Position numbers and translations under genes: made by a program. This document shows, piece after piece, positions 19,910-22,710 of a stretch of DNA of 22,710 nt. Numbering within the stretch: position 1 is the first letter of the stretch; every line of letters starts with the position of its first letter. This DNA comes from JAJYIV01 sp964499955 (GTDB lineage Bacteria > Patescibacteriota > Patescibacteriia > UBA9934 > GWF2-40-263), in assembly GCA_964499955.1 (NCBI GenBank), contig CAZCMI010000014.1, positions 1 to 22,710 of the forward strand, written 5' to 3'. Below the pieces are notes generated by a model. That model ran no database searches and had not been told where the DNA came from. It saw only the letters and a program-made list of their open reading frames with translations.

Positions 19910-20725
19910 GTGTGGGTCTTCGCCGCCGTCCTCGCCATCCTGCTCCTGTTCCGTTTCCTGGCCGCCGAAGCTCCCGCTCCCGCCGACGTTCCTCCGCCGC
20001 CGGGGGATGACGCCGCGCCCACGGAAACGAACGGCGCGTTGTTGGAAGAAGAAACGGGGTTGGAGGTGTTCACCGAAGACGTCGCGTATTTCTCCGGCGT
20101 TATGGGACGGTACGTCCGCCCGGTCGAAGACGGCGACTGGCCCGGCGTGGTGATGGTCCACGAATGGTGGGGCCTCAACGAGCAGATCAAAGACATGGCC
20201 GAGACCCTGGCCGCCCAAGGGTATGCCGTGCTGGCCGTGGACTTGTACGGCGAGGTTGCGGAAACGCCGGATCAGGCCCGCGCGCTTTCGGGCGGGTTGG
20301 ACCAGGCCGCGGCCGTGCAGAACCTGCAGGCGGCCAAGGCGTTTTTGGAAGACCGGGGCGCGGGCAAGGTCGCGTCGCTCGGCTGGTGCTTCGGCGGCGG
20401 GCAGACGCTGCAACTGGCGTTGAACGAGCCACTGGACGCCACGGTGATTTACTATGGCCGCCTCGTGACGGACGCGGACGAACTGCGGGCCATTTCCTCG
20501 CCGGTGCTGGGCATCTTCGGGGAAGAGGACGCGTCCATTCCCGTGGAAAGCGTGCAGGCGTTCGACCTGGCCTTGGACGAAGCGGGCGTGGTGCACGACG
20601 TGTACGTGTACCCGGGCGTGGGCCATGCCTTCGCCAACCCGTCCGGCGCGGCCTATGCGCCGGATGAAACGGCGGACGCCTGGGCCAAGACGCTGGCCTT
20701 CTTGGCGGAACATTTGAAGGAGTAA
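19910..20725 (+). CDS. Membrane-anchored dienelactone hydrolase family protein
   Basis: The 271-residue alpha/beta-hydrolase has an N-terminal membrane anchor (VFAAVLAILLLFRFLA), a proline/alanine linker and the hydrolase domain (about 50-271). The Cys-Asp-His triad of dienelactone hydrolases is visible: C160 in LGWCFGGGQ, D207 in GEEDASIP and H239 in VGHAFANP. The oxyanion-side motif MVHEWWGLN (82-90) is also present. The physiological ester or lactone substrate is unknown, and the anchor suggests it acts outside the cytoplasm. The start is uncertain: the in-frame GTG at 19910 falls inside the membrane segment and lacks a Shine-Dalgarno. A start at 19855 with a one-base correction would give a more natural basic-then-hydrophobic N-terminus. 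Confidence 0.82.
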   Translation: MWVFAAVLAILLLFRFLAAEAPAPADVPPPPGDDAAPTETNGALLEEETGLEVFTEDVAYFSGVMGRYVRPVEDGDWPGVVMVHEWWGLNEQIKDMAETLAAQGYAVLAVDLYGEVAETPDQARALSGGLDQAAAVQNLQAAKAFLEDRGAGKVASLGWCFGGGQTLQLALNEPLDATVIYYGRLVTDADELRAISSPVLGIFGEEDASIPVESVQAFDLALDEAGVVHDVYVYPGVGHAFANPSGAAYAPDETADAWAKTLAFLAEHLKE

Positions 20726-20727
20726 CG

Positions 20728-20756
20728 AAAACCGCCCTCTCACGGGGGCGGTTTTT
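20728..20756. terminator. Bidirectional intrinsic terminator
   Basis: AAAACCGCCC (20728-20737) pairs with GGGCGGTTTT (20746-20755), loop of eight, with T5 on the plus side and T4 on the minus side. It serves the convergent hydrolase and cyclopropane synthase genes. Confidence 0.9.
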
Positions 20757-20768
20757 CCTTTTGCCGCA

Positions 20769-21923
20769 TTACCGTATCGACGCGTACCCGCCCGGCACGC
20801 CGTCCTTCGAGAAGACGATCTGCCAAAGCTGGTTCTTGCGGGAGCGGAACGAGCCGGCGCAGGCGAGCAGGTAGTAGCGCCACATGCGGCGGAAGCGTTC
20901 GTCGTATGTCTGCAGACGGGACCAGGCCGCGTCCACGTTCGCGTGCCAGGCCATCAGCGTCTTGTCGTAGTCGGCGGAAAAATTGTGCCAGTCCTCCATG
21001 ACGAACAGGCCTTCCGACGCCGCCGCGATTTGCTTGGCGGACGGCAGCATGGAATTCGGGAAAATGTAGCGGTCGATCCACGGATCCGTGGTGCGGACGG
21101 AGCGCAGCCCGCCGATGGTGTGCAGCAGGAACAGGCCGCCGTCCTTCAGGCATCGGCGCACGACCTCGAAATACGCGCGGTAGTTCTTGTGGCCGACGTG
21201 TTCGAACATGCCGAGGGAAACGATATGGTCGAACGTTTCGTTCACGTCGCGATAGTCCTGCAGGCGGACCTCCACGGGCAGCCCGGCGCAGCGTTCGCGT
21301 GCCAGCGCCGCCTGTTCTTTCGAGATGGTCAGACCGACCACGGACGCCCCGTATTTCTCCGCGGCGAATTGGGCGAAGCTGCCCCAGCCGCAGCCGATGT
21401 CCAGCACGCGGTCGCCCTTCTTCAGGCCGATCTTGCGGCAGACGAGGTCCAGTTTGGCTTCCTGCGCTTCGTCGAGGCCGGCGGGGCCCTGTCGCTCGGC
21501 GGGTACGTCCTTCCAGTAGCCGCAGGTGTACGTCATGCGGCGGTCGAGCATGGCGGCGTAGAGGTCGTTGCCGGCGTCGTAGTGCTTCTCGCCGACTTCA
21601 AAGGCGCGGGAAGGCGTTTGCAAATTGCCGAGGCGCGCCGCCAGGGCGTCGAAGACCACGGCGGGCGTGGGGCGCAATTTCGCGCGGGCGTCGGAACGCA
21701 GCAGGCGGGTGATGGCTTCGTCCAGCTGCGCGCAGTCCCACCAGCCGTCCATGTAGGATTCGCCCAGGCCCAGGGTGCCCTGGCTGAGCACGCGGGCGAA
21801 AAAGCGCGGGTCGTTCACCCGGATATCCCACGGGTGAGGCCCGTCCAGGGCGACCCCGGTTCCTTCCAAAATGGTTTCGATGCGTTGGCGATAACGGTCG
21901 TGCATGCGGGGGCGGTCAGACAT
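20769..21923 (-). CDS. cfa: Cyclopropane-fatty-acyl-phospholipid synthase
   Basis: The 384-residue enzyme transfers a methylene from S-adenosylmethionine to double bonds of membrane phospholipid acyl chains. The N-terminal lipid-binding region ends with GESYMDGWWDC. The catalytic part has HYDAGNDLY (114-122), MTYTCGYW (130-137), the SAM-binding VLDIGCGWGS (173-182), VGLTISKEQ, SLGMFEHVGHKNY with the active-site glutamate and histidine, and the C-terminal FPNSMLPS and WRYYLLACAGSFRSR. Length and motif order match E. coli Cfa (382 residues). The ATG at 21923 follows TAAACT by eight bases, a promoter that includes the stop codon of the upstream zincin gene, so the cfa message is probably leaderless. 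Confidence 0.95.
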   Translation of the reverse strand: MSDRPRMHDRYRQRIETILEGTGVALDGPHPWDIRVNDPRFFARVLSQGTLGLGESYMDGWWDCAQLDEAITRLLRSDARAKLRPTPAVVFDALAARLGNLQTPSRAFEVGEKHYDAGNDLYAAMLDRRMTYTCGYWKDVPAERQGPAGLDEAQEAKLDLVCRKIGLKKGDRVLDIGCGWGSFAQFAAEKYGASVVGLTISKEQAALARERCAGLPVEVRLQDYRDVNETFDHIVSLGMFEHVGHKNYRAYFEVVRRCLKDGGLFLLHTIGGLRSVRTTDPWIDRYIFPNSMLPSAKQIAAASEGLFVMEDWHNFSADYDKTLMAWHANVDAAWSRLQTYDERFRRMWRYYLLACAGSFRSRKNQLWQIVFSKDGVPGGYASIR

Positions 21924-21940
21924 ATGCCGGTAGTTTAGCG
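21924..21940 (-). promoter_or_regulatory. Extended -10 of cfa overlapping the zincin stop codon
   Basis: On the minus strand GCTAAACT places TAAACT at 21937-21932; its TAA is the stop codon of the zincin gene. Eight bases separate the hexamer from the cfa ATG. Confidence 0.5.
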
Positions 21941-22285
21941 CCATCCTTTTTTCGTTTCCACCTTGTGCAGGACGTCGTCGTCCCAGCCGAGGTGGTGGGC
22001 GATTTCGTGCCAGAGCGTGCGCTCGACTTCTTCCCGGACGGCGGCCGGGTCCCCCTCGCATTCGTCCACGATGTCCTCGTGGTACAGCACGATCTGGTCG
22101 GGGAAGGGGGCGATGTCGGCGTCGTGGCGTTCCACGCGCGGCACGCCGCGGTATTCGCCCAGGCGTTCGCCATCTTCGCTGCGCGGCTCCACCAAGAAGG
22201 CCACGTTGTCGAGCTGCGCCAACACCCGTTCGGGCATGGCGTCCAAGACCTCGGCCACGAGCCGTTCAAACGTCGTGATGTCCAT
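21935..22285 (-). CDS. Zincin-like metallopeptidase family (PF06262 type)
   Basis: The 116-residue protein is a minimal zincin with HEIAHHLGW (93-101), the HExxHHxG zinc-binding motif, and an N-terminal half containing LDNVAFLVEPR and DQIVLYHEDI, both typical of the PF06262 family. Proteolytic activity has not been generally shown for this family, so substrates are unknown. The ATG at 22285 was chosen over 22309 because the family starts with (D/E)xxFExLV and because TATACA lies six bases upstream, giving a leaderless start. cfa follows 11 bases downstream, so some co-transcription is likely in addition to the internal cfa promoter. Confidence 0.87.
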   Translation of the reverse strand: MDITTFERLVAEVLDAMPERVLAQLDNVAFLVEPRSEDGERLGEYRGVPRVERHDADIAPFPDQIVLYHEDIVDECEGDPAAVREEVERTLWHEIAHHLGWDDDVLHKVETKKGWR

Positions 22286-22307
22286 AGATGATGTATAATG
22301 CCAACAC
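22286..22307. promoter_or_regulatory. Overlapping divergent leaderless promoters
   Basis: Only 22 bases separate the two ATGs. TATAAT on the plus strand (22294-22299) is eight bases before the ATG at 22308. TATACA on the minus strand (22297-22292) is six bases before the ATG at 22285. The -10 boxes share four base pairs, so the two polymerases should exclude each other. Confidence 0.6.
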
Positions 22308-22710
22308 ATGTGTTTCTCCGCCCCCGCCAGTTTCGCCGCGTCCGGTGTTCTTGCCGCGGCGGGTGCCGCTTCGGCCGTCCGATCGAAGCCGGAGAACCGG
22401 CTCTACGCGGCCATCCCCTTGTTGTTCGCCGCGCAGCAGGCGCTTGAAGGCCTGCAGTGGCTCGCGGTCACGCACGGCGGAGGCGCGAACCCCGCGCTCG
22501 GGTTCGCCTTCCTGCTCTTCGCGTATTTGGGCTGGCCCGTTTACGTGCCGCTTGCCGTGCGCCAGATGGAAACCGATCCCGTCCGGCGCCGCCTCCTGTT
22601 CTTTTTGTGCGTGCTCGGCGCGGGCGTCTCCGCGGCGTTTCTTGCGGGGCTGGTCCTGTATCCGCTCCAGGTCGTCGCGGTTGACGGGCATCTTTCGTAT
22701 TTCTCATTCC
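22308..22710 (+). CDS. DUF6629-like membrane protein, cut by the window end
   Basis: The frame is open through the window edge (134 codons visible). It begins MCFSAPASFAASGVLAAAG and contains YAAIPLLFAAQQALEGLQW. These match the start of DUF6629-type multi-pass proteins (MCFSxxASF..., then PLLFxxQQxxEGxxW). At least four membrane helices are visible, at about 8-24, 31-50, 60-80 and 96-118. No function is established for the family to my knowledge. The ATG follows a perfect TATAAT by eight bases, indicating a leaderless transcript. Confidence 0.8.
   Translation, partial: MCFSAPASFAASGVLAAAGAASAVRSKPENRLYAAIPLLFAAQQALEGLQWLAVTHGGGANPALGFAFLLFAYLGWPVYVPLAVRQMETDPVRRRLLFFLCVLGAGVSAAFLAGLVLYPLQVVAVDGHLSYFSF

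Noticed and set aside
1..22710. CRISPR arrays, tRNA or rRNA genes, insertion sequences
   Set aside because: I saw no regularly spaced repeats, no cloverleaf-like segments with T-loop signatures, no rRNA landmarks and no transposase in reading through the window.

Overview
This is a compact, GC-rich (visibly above 60% G+C) bacterial chromosomal segment. About 25 genes are packed on both strands with gaps of mostly under 100 bases. Standard stop codons, including TGA, end the genes. The mix of short proteins, many uncharacterised small membrane proteins, few Shine-Dalgarno sequences, strong TG-extended -10 boxes and a reduced glycogen/maltodextrin set fits a Patescibacteria (CPR, for example Parcubacteria-like) genome best. 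That placement is an inference from style and gene content; no rRNA or other phylogenetic marker is present.

Layout. 1-942: a small heat-shock (Hsp20) gene, then a mosaic stretch that looks like stumps of surface-polysaccharide genes (an SDR N-terminus fused in frame to the C-terminal half of a nucleotidyltransferase). 939-1942: a SET-domain methyltransferase and the ribosome-assembly GTPase EngB, chained by ATGA overlaps. 1988-4835: an uncharacterised secreted protein, a GlsB/YeaQ membrane protein, a secreted MliC-META protein and a DUF2165 membrane protein. 4914-6097: a zinc-ribbon/RhuM/Fic gene broken by one apparent single-base frameshift. 6105-9270: DUF305, a cytidylyltransferase, a GNAT acetyltransferase, a CDP-alcohol phosphatidyltransferase and an uncharacterised multi-pass protein. 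9339-13558: a lysozyme-like secreted protein divergent from a YtxH protein, then M23 peptidase, small MscS channel and malic enzyme in one direction. 13566-13705: a probable structured RNA. 13706-18535: alpha-glucan phosphorylase and glycogen synthase on the minus strand, divergent from 4-alpha-glucanotransferase. 18579-22710: GreA, YceI-like protein, dienelactone hydrolase, cyclopropane-fatty-acid synthase, a zincin and the start of a DUF6629 protein.

The most interesting element is the intergenic region between malic enzyme and glgP. Read as plus-strand RNA, it folds into a closed three-way junction of about 140 nt. Every internal mismatch in its helices is a G-A opposition, mostly as symmetric tandem GA/GA motifs (five of them). 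Two imperfect inverted repeats arising by chance or decay would not give only G-A mismatches, so a structured non-coding RNA is the best reading. I do not recognise it as a named family.

A second window-wide pattern is leaderless transcription. At eleven genes the -10 box ends 6-10 bases before the start codon, which puts the transcription start at or next to the ATG. This rule also suggests that the YeaQ-like gene starts at a non-canonical ATA. Homopolymer-associated frame problems at two genes (RhuM-Fic and the dienelactone hydrolase N-terminus) could be real mutations or assembly errors.

The clearest metabolic theme is storage polysaccharide: GlgA makes glucan, GlgP degrades it phosphorolytically and MalQ rearranges the oligosaccharides. 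The rest is mostly envelope and stress biology.
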